Positions 63,840 to 64,000 of a DNA stretch of 64,000 bases are shown one piece after another. The position numbers and the translations under genes are program-made. Under the pieces are notes generated by a model. It was not told the DNA's origin and made no database searches. It was given only the letters and a program-made list of their open reading frames with translations. Numbering within the stretch: the stretch's first letter is position 1; every line of letters starts with the position of its first letter. Origin of the DNA: Bacillus sp. EAC (GTDB lineage: Bacteria > Bacillota > Bacilli > Bacillales > Bacillaceae_G); the NCBI RefSeq assembly GCF_002156875.1, contig NZ_NCSY01000005.1:1-64000 (forward strand), in the 5' to 3' direction.

Positions 63840-64000
63840 GTACATGCTCCTTTCGTAAATAAGGAAATTATTTATTCTTAGCATGAACATTTTTTGTAAA
63901 TATATGTATTTTCAAATCTCTCTTTTTAACTTAATTGACGGATCTGTATTAACAGAGCCTAATTGAAAAAAGAATCCTACTTATGAATTGAGTTTAGCAT
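63840..64000. other. Upstream region of yfkD at the window edge
   Basis: No gene, repeat or clear promoter is visible in these last 160 bases. Confidence 0.4.

Noticed and set aside
1-64000. CRISPR arrays, tRNA or rRNA genes, prophage genes, transposase genes
   Set aside because: None seen: the only tandem array has 125-bp units without spacers, no cloverleaf or rRNA-like sequence was recognised, and no coding frame resembles a transposase, integrase or phage protein.

Overview
The window looks like a chromosomal segment of a low-GC, spore-forming Bacillaceae bacterium. Reasons: AT-rich sequence, strong AGGAGG ribosome binding sites, SigA promoters, catabolite-response (cre) elements, spore genes (sleB-ypeB, pdaA), Bacillus-type small proteins (YjzC, SE1561 family), and a gene order near the right end (RNA methyltransferase, AlkA-like glycosylase, pdaA, yfkAB, yfkD) that from memory resembles the yfjO-yfkD part of the B. 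subtilis chromosome. I cannot name the species; Gottfriedia or a related Bacillus is a guess.

Layout. 1-452: about 3.6 copies of a 125-bp tandem repeat carrying a long hairpin. 454-5041: an RpiR regulator and a very large secreted subtilase. 5626-9939: VOC protein, MFS transporter, truA, and the glycolate regulator cdaR; 10021-12764: glcDF. 12823-22135: an amino-sugar and muropeptide salvage cluster (RpiR regulator, murQ, a BadF-type sugar kinase, lactose/cellobiose-family PTS IIA, IIC and IIB, a GH4 phospho-glycosidase, mupG, anmK). 22431-23661: a 30-codon leader peptide with mutually exclusive stems, a CD3324-family gene and a FusB-type EF-G-binding protein. 23851-32142: TerC, a MarR-GNAT fusion with its operator, a methyltransferase, an RDD protein, an ABC exporter and an RND transporter. 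32263-36538: a second PTS cluster that looks like a chitobiose operon (chbG, GH4, IIA, IIC, IIB). 36937-47129: LysR and YeiH, ypeB and sleB, a racemase-like protein, selO, a chemoreceptor, yjzC. 47305-51280: a ChvE/GguAB-type sugar ABC transporter. 51701-55382: gntRKP with a textbook GntR operator. 55660-63839: RNA methyltransferase, DNA glycosylase, pdaA, class I fumarase, SE1561, yfkAB, a small Tat-like protein, yfkD.

How the genes work together. Much of the window serves carbohydrate uptake: two related Lac-family PTS modules, a monosaccharide ABC importer and a gluconate operon, several with cre sites, so the segment appears to be a catabolite-repressed sugar-use island. The first PTS cluster contains every enzyme needed to turn MurNAc-GlcNAc or anhydroMurNAc into GlcNAc-6-phosphate, but its transporter is of the cellobiose/chitobiose type instead of the MurP type. 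The second shares the same PTS and GH4 core but carries the deacetylase ChbG, pointing to chitobiose.

The two items I would look at first are the leader-peptide attenuator ahead of the CD3324 gene (22410-22601) and the PTS-linked muropeptide cluster. Most start codons were chosen by ribosome-binding-site spacing; in many cases the longest open frame begins at a TTG or GTG that overlaps the binding site and was rejected.
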